DNA from: Brachyhypopomus gauderio
Lineage: Eukaryota; Chordata; Actinopteri; Gymnotiformes; Hypopomidae
Assembly (NCBI RefSeq): GCF_052324685.1
Contig: NW_027506876.1
Coordinates: 2,276,001 to 2,340,000 of the forward strand
Direction of reading: 5' to 3'
DNA: 64,000 nucleotides
Under the pieces are notes generated by a model that was not told the origin of the DNA, did not search any database, and worked only from the letters and a program-made list of their open reading frames with translations. Shown here piece by piece: positions 1 through 11,376 of the stretch. The first letter of the stretch is position 1, and each line of letters starts with the position of its first letter. The translations under genes and the position numbers were made by a program.

Positions 1-870
1 TTTATGCCTGTGTTCATTTATCTTTGGTTCCCCTTTCGTCTTTACGCCTGTGTTCATTTATCTTTGTTTCCCCTCTTTCATCTTTACACCTGTGTTCATT
101 TATATTTCCCCTCTTTTGTCTTTACACCTGTGTTCATCTTTGTTTGCCCTCTTTCGTCTTTACGTCTGTGTTCATTTATCTGTTTCCCTTCTTTCGTCTT
201 TACGCCTGTGTTCATCTTTGTTTCCCCTCTTTCATCTTTATGCCTGTGTTCATTTATCTTTGGTTCCCCTTTCGTCTTTACGCCTGTGTTCATTTATGTT
301 TCCCTTCTTTCGTCTTTACGCCTGTGTTCATTTATCTTTGTTTCCCCTCTTTCATCTTTACACCTGTGTTCATTTATGTTTCCCCTCTTTCGTCTTTACG
401 CCTGTGTTCATCTTTGTTTCCCCTCTTTCGTCTTTACGCCTGTTCATCTTTGTTTCCCCTCTTTCATCTTTATGCCTGTGTTCATTTATCTTTGTTTCCC
501 CTCTTTTGTCTTTACACCTGTGTTCATTTATCTTTGGTTCCCCTTTCGTCTTTACGCCTGTGTTCATTTATCTGTTTCCCTTCTTTCGTCTTCACGCCTG
601 TGTTCATTTATCTGTTTCCCTTCTTTCGTCTTTACGCCTGTGTTCATTTATCTTTGTTTCCCCTCTTTTGTCTTTACCTGTGTTCATTTATCTTTGTTTC
701 CCCTCTTTCGCCTTTACGCCTGTGTTCATTTATCTTTGTTTCCCCTCTTTCGTCTTTACGTCTGTGTTCATTTATCTTTGGTTCCCCTCTTTCGTCTTTA
801 CACCTGTGTTCATTTATCTTTGTTTCCACTCTTTCGTCTTTACGCCTGTGTTCATTTATGTAGTTTCTTG
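1..870. repeat. 42-bp minisatellite array
   Basis: About twenty head-to-tail copies of a roughly 42-bp pyrimidine-rich unit fill this stretch; a typical unit begins tttatctttgtttcccctc and ends cgcctgtgttca. Units vary by point changes and by small deletions that remove the tttat part. Because 42 is a multiple of three and the unit lacks stops, all three forward frames stay open for 270-300 codons; these open frames are a by-product of the repeat and I do not call them genes. The array continues past the left edge, so its full length is unknown. The last clean unit ends near position 860. Confidence 0.95.
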
Positions 871-2449
871 ATTGCTATTCTGCTTATTCATGTTTCTATA
901 TTTTGCTAAATAAACATGCTACACTGTTCACCAGCTGACTTCTATCATGATGAATGCTGCATGATCCGAGCCAATTTATAGATGGAGTCTCCCATTTTGA
1001 AGTAATTTCTCTATTTCACCAACAGCAGATCAGTCAACTCCAACAACTTGCACAGCAAGTACAACAAACAAAACAACTCAATCAACTGGTTCAGTCTCTT
1101 AACCAGCTACCTTGGAATTTGTTCTATCTGTGGATTAAGGTGAGGTTAAGCCAACTCCCTGTTCTTTCCCATGATTCTAATATGTACAAAACAAACAAGT
1201 TTGACAGAAAACCTAGCAACAAGAAACCTAGGCATTTCTGCTAAAATCCTAAATCTCCTCAAAATCATACATTTTAGAGAATCTATGGAATTTCATTATT
1301 GTGTGGCAAAAAAGACAAAGGTGAATGTGTTGCATTTTGTGTGTCTTGTTTGTGCATTTACATGTGAAGACAGGACACATGAAAGACAAAATGTGATATT
1401 GTTTACAGGAATCAGAGGCACACTGCAATATTGCTCTGCAATACATGGCATCTCCATCATTTTATTCTATTTCTCCAGCTCCTTCACTGTCTACAACCAA
1501 TATCACTCACCAGTACTACATCACAAACCTCCACTGCAGGACTCTTGAACATAAATAGCAAACATGTTTAATAATCCTCTGATCACTTCAGAGCTCTATC
1601 AGAGCGCTAAAGGTTGAATAATTTCTCCTTTCATGTTACCAGATCATCCATGCTTTCGATTAACCCGAGTGGAAAAATGTTCTGTGAATGTTGCAATATT
1701 TATTTATTACAGAAACGCAGGCAGTTGATACCATACCTCAACAACCCTGGACACAGTCATGAATTCATCACGGACCTCCCTGAATCTGAAGGGAATATAA
1801 CCATATTGTTAATGATGGATTTTTCAAAAGGATGTTTTTTTCAAAATGATGTCTTCTCCCAGACTGCAAAGACCCTATTTCAACAGATCTTTTGTCATTT
1901 TACACTACTGAAGGATAATGTGTTGGACAAAAATAACCAGTTTACTTCCATGTTTCAAGGGCATTCATGCAGTGACTGGGGAGCTCTCACATACTGCTCC
2001 TGACAGTCTCAAATGTTCATCCATTTATGTCCACAGATGTATTTCCTTTGGGTGTGGTTCTGCATGTGTGTGTGTTCAATTTGTTGCACCTGTTACTTGT
2101 ATTGTTATCATTATATGTTGTACTTGTTTCTTGTTTATGTTAACGTATTTAATGTGTCAATGTTGTGCTACTCGCTCATCTTTGTTTTAGTCTATTCCCT
2201 GTTGCGTTCGTGTAGTAAATGTTTGTGGTGATGTAAGCATAGCGTGGTCGTGTCGAGTCTAGAGGCCTCGCCAATCAGACATGGGACAAAGTTTGCCAGC
2301 TGGTATTTTGTATTTTATTATCCAAAGACCCTGCAAACCTAAGCCTAAAAGTGCAAATGTGCTCTCTTCAGATTAAAATGGTGCATTTGTCATAAATCAC
2401 GAGTTTAAGACTTTTCATCCTCTCCGGGCATCACGTCTCTTTTGCACAT
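871..2449. other. Intergenic stretch, no recognised gene
   Basis: I find no gene here. A glutamine-rich open segment at 954-1244 (repeated QQ, one ISQLQQLAQQVQQ run) faintly resembles the N-terminus of some fish Gypsy gag proteins but has no other support. Positions 2020-2230 look like an LTR fragment (see separate entry). Confidence 0.5.
2020..2230 (+). repeat. LTR-like fragment, related to sequence flanking the solo LTR at 11.4 kb
   Basis: The stretch shares gtttatgttaa, gtatttaatgtgt, tagtctattc and gtagtaaat blocks, in the same order, with 11361-11376 plus 11820-11895. The composition (tgtgtgtgttca, atttaatgtgt, then a gttgcgttcgtgtag tail) resembles the LTR at 57296-57640. It is probably the remnant of an old LTR. 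I see neither end clearly. Confidence 0.4.
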
Positions 2450-2690
2450 GACATGGGGGCAGTCATGGTCTGGTGGTAGGGAATTTGTGACCAGAGGGTC
2501 ATGGGTTTGATTTCCAGACCTGAGGCCATGACTGAGGTGTCCTTGAGCAAGGCACCTAACCCCAACTGCTCCCCGGGTGCCGGGCTAGGGCTGCCCACCG
2601 CTCTGGGCACGTGTGCACCACAGCCTAACTGCACAGATGGGTACAAAGAGGAGGACAAAATTCAATTGCGGTGAAAAAAATTACAATTGA
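2450..2690 (+). repeat. tRNA-derived SINE
   Basis: The head has Pol III-like internal promoter blocks: an A-box-like tggtctggtggtaggg and a B-box-like gggtttgatttcc about 30 bases later. It continues with the body gagcaaggcacctaacccc and ctgctccccgggtgc, typical of an abundant teleost SINE. The tail is A/T rich. The head cannot fold as a functional tRNA, so this is a SINE copy and not a tRNA gene. Confidence 0.75.
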
Positions 2691-3187
2691 CAAATATGGC
2701 ACATTTACATTTTATGACATCACCCCCACAACCTAGGCCATTTGCGAGCCTCGCTCTGGTCAATAGACACCGGTGTTCTCCATCCTCCCCACTGTAGGTT
2801 TCTCCTGTCTTTTAAATCATCCGACTCCTACCCCCAATCACCTGGACTGGTCCATTCTGTACAGACAGAGGGGGCACAACATTACATGATCCACAACAGG
2901 TGCATTACCTCTGCTGGTGACGGTACTCACTCTGTCACATTGTTGTGTGTCGTTAAGCGCTACCACGCTATTTTAATAAACATTGTGTGTTTAAAGTGGC
3001 AACACCTCGGTCTCAGCATCCTTTCTCACCCCTTGTAACAGAAAGATGAACCAAAGAGTTGCCTAAGAGCACTACTGCGCACACTCCCCCCATGCACTCC
3101 AACGCCATGGGCAATAAAGTCAAATTTATTTATATAGTGCTATTTACAACACGTTGTCACAAAGTAGCTTTACAATCATATGGGTCC

Positions 3188-4801
3188 AGGGGCCTCATGT
3201 ACAAAGACTTGGATTTCTTACTGAAACCTGGCGTACAGACAAATCCAGAAAATGTCGTAAGCAAAAAAAATCCGGATGTATCAAACCGTGCTTATGCCGG
3301 AATCCACGCACATTTCTTTTATACACCCCAATCAACATGGATTTGAGCACACATGATAGAGTGGCTGACTTCTCCTGTGATACGCCCCCTATAAATATGC
3401 TAATTCATTTAAATTTGCCCTGCACCGGAGGAGTTTCCTCTCTGATCTATCACAAACCATATTTAAACGGGGAAATAAGAGAAACTTCACCAAATGTGAA
3501 GCGGCGATGCTCCTGAATGGAACGGAATGGCACGGAAAAAATGTTTGTTTGGTACACTGTCCTCTGGCATTACGGCAAAGCGCAAAAGGTCTGAGTGGGA
3601 CAGCGTGTGTGAGTCAGAACAATGCACACTGGCAGAATTATATAACCTAAAAACTCGATAAAATAATTGGTAAAAATTCATATTGTAGCCATGATTTTTT
3701 GCCTTGCTTGTATGGCACCTGGGTTAGGCTACGCATGAATTTGTCCTGGCTCTGGGTCCACTGGTTGCTTCACCACCTAACAATGGCACAGCATACCTGT
3801 GCACAACATTGTGCAGGACCCCACATGCCCTCACAATACGACACACCTTCTCTGGCCGATACAGGAGCATCCCCCGGTCCTGTCCAGGCAGCGTCACCGG
3901 CTTTTCAGCTGCCCAATTGCCCTCTCCACGACTGACTGGGTATGAGAACGAAGAGAATTGTATCTCCGCTCTCAGTCAGTCTGTGGATTGCAAAGTGGGG
4001 TCATCAGCCACGTCTTGAACGCGTAGCTGCTGTCTCCTAAGTAATTTAACAATTACCCATGGTTTAAATTAATTATTCTATCGTGGAAATGTCAAATGCT
4101 TTTATTTAAATGCTTTAAATTTTTTGCTTACCATGAAGCCACCCATGATGCACTCTGCCAGCTTGTAATCTTATCCCAACCATGCAGTTTGTAAGGATGT
4201 ACGAATCATGGGTTGATCCAGGTCAACGTCCCAGCAGGCATTTCAACGTTGAATCAACGTCAAAGGTTATGGTTGAATCAACGTGGGATTTGGTGTTGAT
4301 TTTGAAAGATGAATCAACGTTGATATGCCAGCGTCGTTTCAACGTCATACATTCAACCTTGAATAAACCACAAACTCATGTTCATGATGCTCAAAATTGC
4401 ATGGGAGAGAGAAAAAAAAAAAACAACTGTATGCCATAATGAAAAAAGATTCTCACTGTAAATTTCTTCTCTGAGAACATGGAACAGCAGGACTACAAAA
4501 CAAATGTCCACCAATTACAGGGTATTGAAGAACTTGCATCAGGCTGAGTATAAAGAATGTAAAAAAGTTACTCTTATTTCTTGTGGCCACCACCACCCAA
4601 CCTCTCCGGTGCATACTTGAAGTATTTAGCAATCGTGTCCATTGGCTCCTGTTGTGTGATTTTTTGTGTGCTAAGAACAGTATCTAAAGAGGAAAAGCAA
4701 ACCGCAGGTTAGTTTATAGTTATAAATGCTGTACATCCGTTTGCGTGATACATAGCATATGCAATGTTTTTGTACGTATGCACCGTTAGTACATGAGGCC
4801 C
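3188..4801. mobile_element. PIF/Harbinger-type DNA transposon
   Basis: The ends are inverted repeats: ggggcctcatgtac on the left and gtacatgaggcccc on the right. The element interrupts a LINE copy, which fixes its borders. It contains a decayed Harbinger transposase on the minus strand (separate entry). The middle (4215-4360) carries repeated caacgt/tcaacgt motifs. I could not read a clean 3-bp target duplication. Confidence 0.75.
3720..4045 (-). pseudogene. Harbinger transposase nuclease, C-terminal remnant
   Basis: The minus strand, read piecewise, gives the C-terminal part of a HARBI1-like DDE nuclease. It contains GDSSYAFKTWLMTPL, then VVERAIGQLKSR, then RCLDRTGG, then PEKVCRIVRACGVLHNVV. 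In this family the D of GDS and the E of VER belong to the catalytic triad, and the ACGVLHN segment is a conserved tail. Two in-frame stop codons and at least one single-base frameshift (near the run of Gs at 3873-3877) break it. The N-terminal half, including the first catalytic Asp, was not found. It lies inside the Harbinger inverted repeats at 3188-4801, and is the dead enzyme of that element. Confidence 0.75.
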
Positions 4802-5628
4802 CAGATCCCTAATGAGCAAGCCAAATGCGAGCAAAAACTCCCTATGATGGTGGGGATTAGGAAGAAACCTCAGGATGACAGCATCAACATCTCAGATTAC
4901 CAGAAATCTCAATGTCTGGGGGTCCCCGAGCCCCACAACTTACAAGGGGAATATTAACTGAAGGCTTGATTAAATAGGTGAGTCTTAAGTCTAGATTTAA
5001 AGATTGCAACTGTGTCAGAATCAGAGGAGCTTTAAAGGAGAAAGCTCTGCCTCCGGCTGTAGTCTTACTAATTTTTGGATCTAAAAGCATTTTTGGAGCG
5101 CAAAGGGCGAGTTGGGTTGTAGTAAGCAATTAATTCACTCGGATATTCTGGAGCAAGACCATTTAATGCCTTATAGGTCAACAGAAGAATTTTAAATTCA
5201 ATTTGATATTTAATCGAATTGAAGCCAGTGTAATGCCGCGAGAGTGGGACTAACAGACCATAGGACTGAGAGTCAAGTTATCCAGGACTGGAGTCCTGCA
5301 CCCAAAAGGTTGAGGAAGAAGGGTTGGCTAGCTTCTACAGGGACCTCATTTTGTGACAGGGTGGGGTTCAGTAAATGAAACCACCGCGTGGTTTAAAGAG
5401 AGAGGCGTAGACCCAAGTACCAGCCCGAACTAAAATGCAGTATAACAGCAAGAGAGCAGTGGTGGATGAAGTACACCAATTATGTACTTGAGTAAAAGTA
5501 CAGTTACCTTGCATTGAATATTACTCAAGTAAAAGTATTCATCTCAATTTTTTACTTGAGTAGAAGTACAAAAGTATCTGCCTTCAAAAATACTTAAGTA
5601 TTAAAAGTAAAAGTCTTTTTTTATCTTA

Positions 5629-7208
5629 GGGCATACTCACACTAGGCACGGTTTGCTGGATCCGTGCTGGGGCCCGGTTATCCCCCCTCCCCACTCCCCC
5701 TCTGGCCTGCACTCACACTGGCTTCAGCAACCCGGCCGAGCACGCTTACGTCATCACAACGCCGCTTTATTTGGAAAAAAAGCGCGCTCGCACAACACTA
5801 TGGAGTTCACGATTCTCTTTTTATTGTATTTTTGGAGTCGTTTTGGGAGTGCAGAAATACGGTGCAAGCACAGATTTATCGATAACACAGGTCAACAAAA
5901 AAATAATAATTTACTGGTGCCCAAAATATTTTAATGAATTTGGGGTATTTTTGGGGTGCTGATTCTGAATATGCTATCAGTTTTGCCAGATTGGCTCAAG
6001 TTTTTGAGATTTTTGGTATCTTATTTATAGCACTTATATAGCATTAGCATATAGCATTTATAGCACAAGAAGAAGTTGTAATAACGATCCAGACACATTC
6101 TGTTACATTTGTGGTGAATATACACTGCAAAAACATAGAAGAAACATAACAGACTTCATTAAAAAAGTGTATTTGGCCTATTTTGGGGTTATGCTTGGGG
6201 ACCAAGACAAGTCTTGGGCACCACACATAGTGTGTTTTTTTTACACATTTCACATTTACATTTACATTTACATTTACATTTATGGCATTTAGCAGACGCT
6301 CTTATCCAGAGCGACTTACAAAAGTGCTATGTAGTTGCTTGGAATCTCCAAGGTAGAATAGATAGTCCTGAACACAAGGTACTCTAAGCTGGAAAAACCA
6401 CTAGACGAAAGTCAAATGATACCTAACAATTATACCTGAATATACACATCCCCTGAGGAAAAAGACAGTAAACAATTCCTATAACCCAATTATGCACAAT
6501 ACCTGAGGAAAGAGACGATAAAGTACAATAGACAAAGCATAATTATGCAAAGTGCACTTGAAAGAGGTGGGTCTTCAGTCGGCGTCTGAAGACAGCAAGT
6601 GACTCCGATGTTCGGACACACAAGGGAAGTTCATTCCACCACCTTGGAGCCAGGACAGAGAAAAGTCTGGATGCTTGTCTCCCATGTGTCCTGGATGATG
6701 GAGGGTCAAGACGAGACATACTTGAGGCGCGGAGGGCTCTAGGTATGCATTTCACGAAAAATCTCAAAGACTTGAGCCAATCTGGCAAAACTGATGACAT
6801 ATTCAGAATCAGCACCCCAAAGTTACCCTAAATTCGTTTAAATATCTTTGGCCCCAAAAATGCTGTTGACCTGTGTAATTTAACACAACGATTGTCTGCT
6901 AATCGCTTTGCCGCTATGACTGTTTAACGTGAGCGTCGCATCACTGATGTCATGTTTGAGTTCCAGCGAAATGAACCAATCACACGAGGCACCAAGCGGG
7001 CCCGGGCACGGATAGCGCTCACACTAGAAGCGAACCGTGCCCGAGTCCACATGAATCGTGCCCTGGCCCACCTCTTCAAGCGGGCCCGAGCACGGTTAAC
7101 TGATCCGGGCCCGGGCACGGTTGGAGCGCTCACACTAGCCAAACGAACCGTGCTTCGGCAGGCAACCGTGCCCGGGCCCGGATCACAGAGCCTAGTGTGA
7201 GTACGCCC
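5629..7208. mobile_element. Harbinger-like non-autonomous element, TTA duplication
   Basis: The inverted termini are gggcatactcacactaggc on the left and gcctagtgtgagtacgccc in the right-hand reading. Both flanks are TTA (5626-5628 and 7209-7211), the 3-bp duplication typical of PIF/Harbinger. Near the right end (6990-7190), GC-rich blocks of cgggcccgggcacggtt recur with gcgctcacactag in both orientations. A LINE fragment lies inside at about 6245-6830. Confidence 0.7.
6245..6830 (-). repeat. CR1/L2-like LINE 3' fragment
   Basis: On the minus strand an open segment (6543-6815) ends with SVLAPRWWNELPLCVR and FRRRLKTHLF, the usual C-terminus of ORF2 in CR1/L2-type LINEs. On its 3' side lies the common fish tail gcagacgctcttatccagag and a short (catttа)-type hexamer array near 6250-6282 (unit catttac/cattta). 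It is truncated and carries no reverse transcriptase core. Confidence 0.65.
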
Positions 7209-7534
7209 TTAGCGTCACATCAAAACCCCTAGGCCTATTCGATCAACAGGTGAACAGGAAACAGTGCCTTACATTTGCCTAGCAAACACAAAATACTCAA
7301 AACTAGCCTATATTATCCTCACGACATTCATTTCCAAACTTTATCCATATTATTAATTCACACTAGAAAGGTAGACAAGTAGACAAACCATTTAATATGA
7401 AAACATAATTCACCACCAAACAGAACAATAATTTAGAACCGGCCACTTCAGTCCAGCTTGGGGGACTTTTTCTGAGGTTCTACGTTGTCCACCACATGGC
7501 GGGACAGGGAAGCTAGAAGCTCTAGCACCTACAA

Positions 7535-7676
7535 CTAGAACTGTGTGCAGCCCTACCAACTGAAGTCATAATATTAAACTTGGCTGAATAATTAATATAA
7601 TAATAATCACCTAGAACTAGAACTGTGTGCAGCCCTACCAACTGAACTCATAATATTAAACTTGGCCGAATAACAC
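7535..7676. repeat. Direct duplication with 82-bp period
   Basis: The segment from ctagaactgtgtgcagccct through taatattaaacttgg occurs at 7535 and again at 7617 with two or three differences. The ataattaatataataataatca spacer that separates the copies recurs at about 9490-9512, on the other side of the element at 7679-9478. Confidence 0.7.
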
Positions 7677-8393
7677 CATGTAACAATTTTCAAAAAAAAT
7701 TTTGTTCCCAGTTGTTAAGTGTGTTTTCCTGATTGTTTGTACCCTAAATGAATAGAAAAATGTTATTATTCCCTGTAAACTTTGCTTTTGTGGTCAGCAC
7801 AATGATATTTTGAAATTGATCTATTTTTAAGTATATTCGCCATATTTCAAGATACTTAAGAAGCTTCTGGAATTGTGAGAACTATCAAGAAGTTTCTAGA
7901 ACTGTCCAGAATTATCTAGAACTTTCTGGGACTGTACAGAATTGTAGGTAGCTGTATAACTACAGTTATATAGGGCCACTATAGCCCTTCCTGAGAGACG
8001 GAGAGACATGATCTAATTGATTGGGATTGCATAGTATGTGGGCAACAGCCATCACAGACAAGGGGAATTGACCTAGATAGACAGGTGTGAATTCAATATC
8101 TATTCAGATTCTGATAACGACAGTATTCACACTTTACCCCAAACCCATTACAGGAGGAGCTTAGGAAGGACCACTACTTTCAAATGTATATATTGTGTGT
8201 TACTCTGCTACCGGGTGATCAGTCTTGCTCTGCTGAATCCTCAGTACACTCTTGTACTTTGATACTGCATGGAATAAAGATTGACCATTTTTATCGAGTT
8301 TGGAGGGACATCCTTTTTCCTTACAGTACACAGCAACTTAGTTAATTTAGATGGCATCAAGAGGTTGCATACATCCAGCAGACGCATTTTGCT

Positions 8394-9252
8394 TTGTACA
8401 GTATGTGGCCATTTTATAAAGACAAGAGCGAAAAAGTACTCTGCTGGTGTCAAATGGTGTCATTCCTGATGGGCCTCCAAGGTGGTTTTACTAAGTATCC
8501 TTGCTTTATTTGCCTTTGGGACAGTCGGGATACTAAAGCGCACTACCACAGGAGGGACTGGCCTCAGCGGACAGAGTTCACAGTGGGGAAGAACAATGTA
8601 AAGTGGGAGCCACTGGTGGACCCATGCAAGGTGCTGATGCCACCACTACACATCAAGTTGGGGCTCATAAAACAATTTGTCAGGGTTTTAGATAAGGAGT
8701 CGAGAGCTTTCAATTACCTCCAAGATCTTTTCCCTAAGCTGTCTGAAGCAAAGATCAATGTGGGTGTCTTCGTCGGACCACAAATCAAGAAGATCATAGA
8801 GTGCAGTGAATTTCCCAAGAAGCTGAATAGGAAGGAGAGAGCGGCTTGGAACAGTTTTGTCACAGTGGTTCACGGTTTCCTAGGCAATCATAAAGATGAA
8901 AAGTATGTACTGGTTCAGACTCTGATAAAGAACTAAAGTATGTACTGGTTCAGACTCTGATAAAGAACTAAAGTATGTACTGGTTCAGACTCTGATAAAG
9001 AACTATGCTGCAATGGGCTGCAGGATGTCACTCAAAATCCAAATCCTTGATGCTCATCTTGATAAGTTCAAAGAGAACATGCGAGTTTATTCAGAGGAGC
9101 AAGGCGAGCGCTTCCACCAGGACATTATGAACTTTGAACGCCGTTACCAAGGACAATATAATGAGAACATGATGGCCGACTATATTTGGGGATCGATTCT
9201 TGAAACTGATTTGCAGTATAGTCATAAATCTCGGAAAACCACACACTTCTGA
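8394..9252 (+). pseudogene. Unclassified transposon-type protein, frame broken by a 35-bp tandem triplication
   Basis: The first segment (8394-8936) carries GLQGGFTKYPCFICLWDSRD, with a CxxC pair, then HYHRRDWPQR and VDPCKVLMPPLHIKLG. The second segment (9013-9252) carries LDAHLDKFKENM, GERFHQDIMNFERRYQGQY and the end KSRKTTHF. The two belong to one protein. They are separated because a 35-bp unit (aagtatgtactggttcagac and following bases) occurs three times at 8901-9005. Two extra copies add 70 bases, which shifts the frame and introduces a stop. I see no N-terminal third and no start that I trust. I recognise the family by resemblance only and know no biochemical function. Sequence spacing of D/H/C residues suggests a nuclease-like domain, but this is inference. 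Confidence 0.6.
8901..9005 (+). repeat. 35-bp tandem repeat, three copies
   Basis: Three near-identical copies of a 35-bp unit starting aagtatgtactggttcagac, beginning at 8901, 8936 and 8971. It lies inside a coding region and is out of frame (35 is not a multiple of three). Confidence 0.95.
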
Positions 9253-9509
9253 ACAGTTTTTGGTAATCTGTGTAAATTTGCAATGCCTATAGTGTTCTTA
9301 GTCTGACTGTATAAATGAGAAGATGCAAAATCGTCTGTTTCTATAATAAAAATTCATAATTTTCGTTGCCGTGGTCACAAAAGCAAAGTTTATGATAAAT
9401 GTAAGCAATTTTTAATTTGTTTTAGACATAAGCAATTGGAATATAACATTAAAAGCTGGGAACAAAACTTGTGTTACATAGTGTAATTAATAATAATTAA
9501 TATAATAAT

Positions 9510-10200
9510 AATCAGGGTTGCAAATTCTCATGCAATGAGCGTGAGACACACGCATTTGACCGTCTTCACACTCACACGCCACACATCCGATTTCTCACGC
9601 TGAAAAGAAATCTAGTTTATTTACCTCTGATCCACATCTATGATTCAATGAGTTACTACAATGAGTTACTCGCTCTGGAGCCAACCACCAACGATCGATC
9701 GATAATAATTTTGCTTCGTTTCGCTCATATTTGCTTGCCTTCGCCTCCCTCATAGGAATTAATTGCGAAGTTCGCTTCGCTTGGCCAAATTCGCGTGTAT
9801 GTGTCCCCGGCTTTAACGTTTGATGTTGGAGTCTCCTGTGTTAAACTGGCGCTTAGCATCTCCACAGATTGCAATTTTGGTACTAGCACATTGCTTTGGA
9901 TAAAAGCATCTATTAAAAGTAGTGTATTTCGATGTGATATCATTACCCGGGGTATATAAACCACCCTGTTGGTAGTACTCATCTAATGGCGAACTTACTT
10001 CGATGTGTTTTTTCAAGTTTGATGGCGAGTTCATAAATGATGACAGCGATGTGTTCTTCGGAATGCAGAGGAGACACTTGTAGGAATACGAATAATTTTT
10101 CTTTTCGAGGAATTAAAACAATTGGGCTAAATAAGGCCAGGGGTGTTGGAGAAAGACATCTATTGCAGCCATGTCATATCCTCAGCCATTTAGCGTACAG
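9510..10200. repeat. Unassigned repeat fragments inside the large hAT-like element
   Basis: Starts with gggttgcaaattctcatgca and a gtgagacacacgcatt block that I associate with a common fish repeat. It later carries gctttggataaaagcatct (9893-9911), the signature of a fish SINE/LINE tail. Short minus-strand open frames here (9725-10034) have no recognisable domain and I do not call them. Confidence 0.4.
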
Positions 10201-10499
10201 ATCTTAATCTCTTACTGAGCGCTGATTGGTTATAGTCTGTGACACGGTACACTTTGACCTGTGGGTATTTTATTAAGCGTTGATTTAAAATGAAAAAGGA
10301 ACGAGATGTTTCTGTAAATGTAACGAAGTGAAAAGTGTAAAGTTTAGCTTTGAAATGTAGTGAAGTAAAAGTATAAAGTCTTACCAAATAAAAGTACTTG
10401 AGTAAAAGTACAGATACATGGAAATGTTACTTAAGTAGCTACAGTAACAAATTACATTTACTTTGTTACTGTCCACCACTGCGAGACAGGAAGACACTA

Positions 10500-11376
10500 A
10501 AAAAGGAAGAAAACACAAAAATCATGGAATTGTCAACGCGTGAAATAAAATCAACCACAAAATTCGTGCAAGCACAAAGGAGGCAGAATACTCAACGCGT
10601 GAGATAAACTCAACCGCAAATCAGAAACAAAATATGCCAGGGGAAGTAACTGGCTGGATGGCAAATGTCGCAAAGAACAAAAAACCCTTCCCAAACAAAA
10701 GCAGATCTGGACAGGATAATAACAGCGGAAGGAAAACTTGAGGGAGACCATGGAGCGGCGCAGGAGGTAATACTTGAATAAGAGATCAAGAGAAAATGGT
10801 GACTAAACCATTTTAGCACGAGACCAACAAGGAGAGAAAACTGACTGAGATCACACAGCATGAGGACCAAATGTTTCAGTAGTGAACTGCTACAGTTCTC
10901 TCCCTAAAGTAGGGAGGAAAATAGCGGTAGCAGATCACTGCTGATTGCAAGGACTCCACCTGGAACCGACCCGTGGGCTCTGACACAGCCCTGACACACC
11001 CAGCTAACGAGGGGCAGCTCTCCCCAGGGCACCGGGAAACCTGCCTTGATCTTAGCAGGCACTCACAAAAGGGAGGAGCACACACCACCGGACAGTGAGG
11101 GGCAGTGTTTGGAGGAAGAGGCTAGCCTGCCCCCCGCTGGACACAGTAGACTACGTTGGTTGAGAGGATAGCCTGCCCTCTTCAGAGTATTTGCTGGAAA
11201 CTGGATTATGTCAGTCAGGAAGCTAGTCCGCCCCTTCGGAACATTCGCTGGATTCTGTAGATTACGTCAGTCAAGCAACCAGCCCACCCCTATCTGTGTA
11301 CTCCTTTGAGATACTATGCTACCCAGGCAAGGAGCCTAGCATGCCCCTTGAGAATGGTCTGTTTATGTTAAAGTAT
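10500..11376. other. Intergenic stretch with a degenerate ~57-bp tandem repeat
   Basis: No gene recognised. At about 11135-11300 three diverged units follow one another, each with tgctgga, then gattacgtcagtcaag-like and cctgcccc-like parts. Positions 11341-11376 belong to the LTR-like sequence into which the solo LTR at 11377 inserted. Confidence 0.4.

Larger units (their letters stand above)
3108..5270 (-). repeat. L2-like LINE 3' fragment, split by a Harbinger element
   Basis: Positions 3108-3187 and 4802-5270 are two halves of one antisense copy of the LINE family seen at 28.4-31.1 kb and 48.8-52.1 kb. The 3' end (atttatatagtgctattt, ggtccag) is on the left. The last residues of ORF2, with a PKISKTTAGGRAFSFKAP motif, lie around 5000-5100 on the minus strand. 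Frame breaks are present. The halves join at the phrase 'gggtcca / gatccctaatgagcaagcc', which is continuous in the other copies. Confidence 0.8.
7679..9478. mobile_element. DNA transposon of uncertain superfamily
   Basis: Terminal inverted similarity: tgtaaca with ttttgttcccag on the left, and ctgggaacaaaac with tgttaca on the right. It encloses the broken coding region at 8394-9252. I could not read a clear target duplication. The superfamily is not assigned; the encoded protein resembles an uncharacterised family that I associate with repeats in fish and invertebrate genomes. Confidence 0.55.
5457..10481. mobile_element. Large hAT-like element (CAGTGGTGGA termini) holding nested elements
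   Basis: The left end reads cagtggtggatgaagta and the right end tactgtccaccactg. Both subterminal zones carry the aagtacttgagtaaaagtac motif typical of an abundant fish hAT family. The flanking 8-mers caagagag (5449-5456) and cgagacag (10482-10489) agree at 6 of 8 positions, consistent with an old 8-bp target duplication. The 5-kb body is mostly other inserted elements: 5629-7208, 7679-9478 and repeat fragments at 9510-10200. No hAT transposase was recognised inside. Confidence 0.6.

Noticed and set aside
4-909. Three long overlapping plus-strand frames and two minus-strand frames at the left edge
   Set aside because: They are produced by the stop-free 42-bp minisatellite unit; no start, splice or domain evidence.
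2450-2690. Possible tRNA gene
   Set aside because: Only A- and B-box-like blocks are present, no cloverleaf, and the sequence continues into a typical SINE body.
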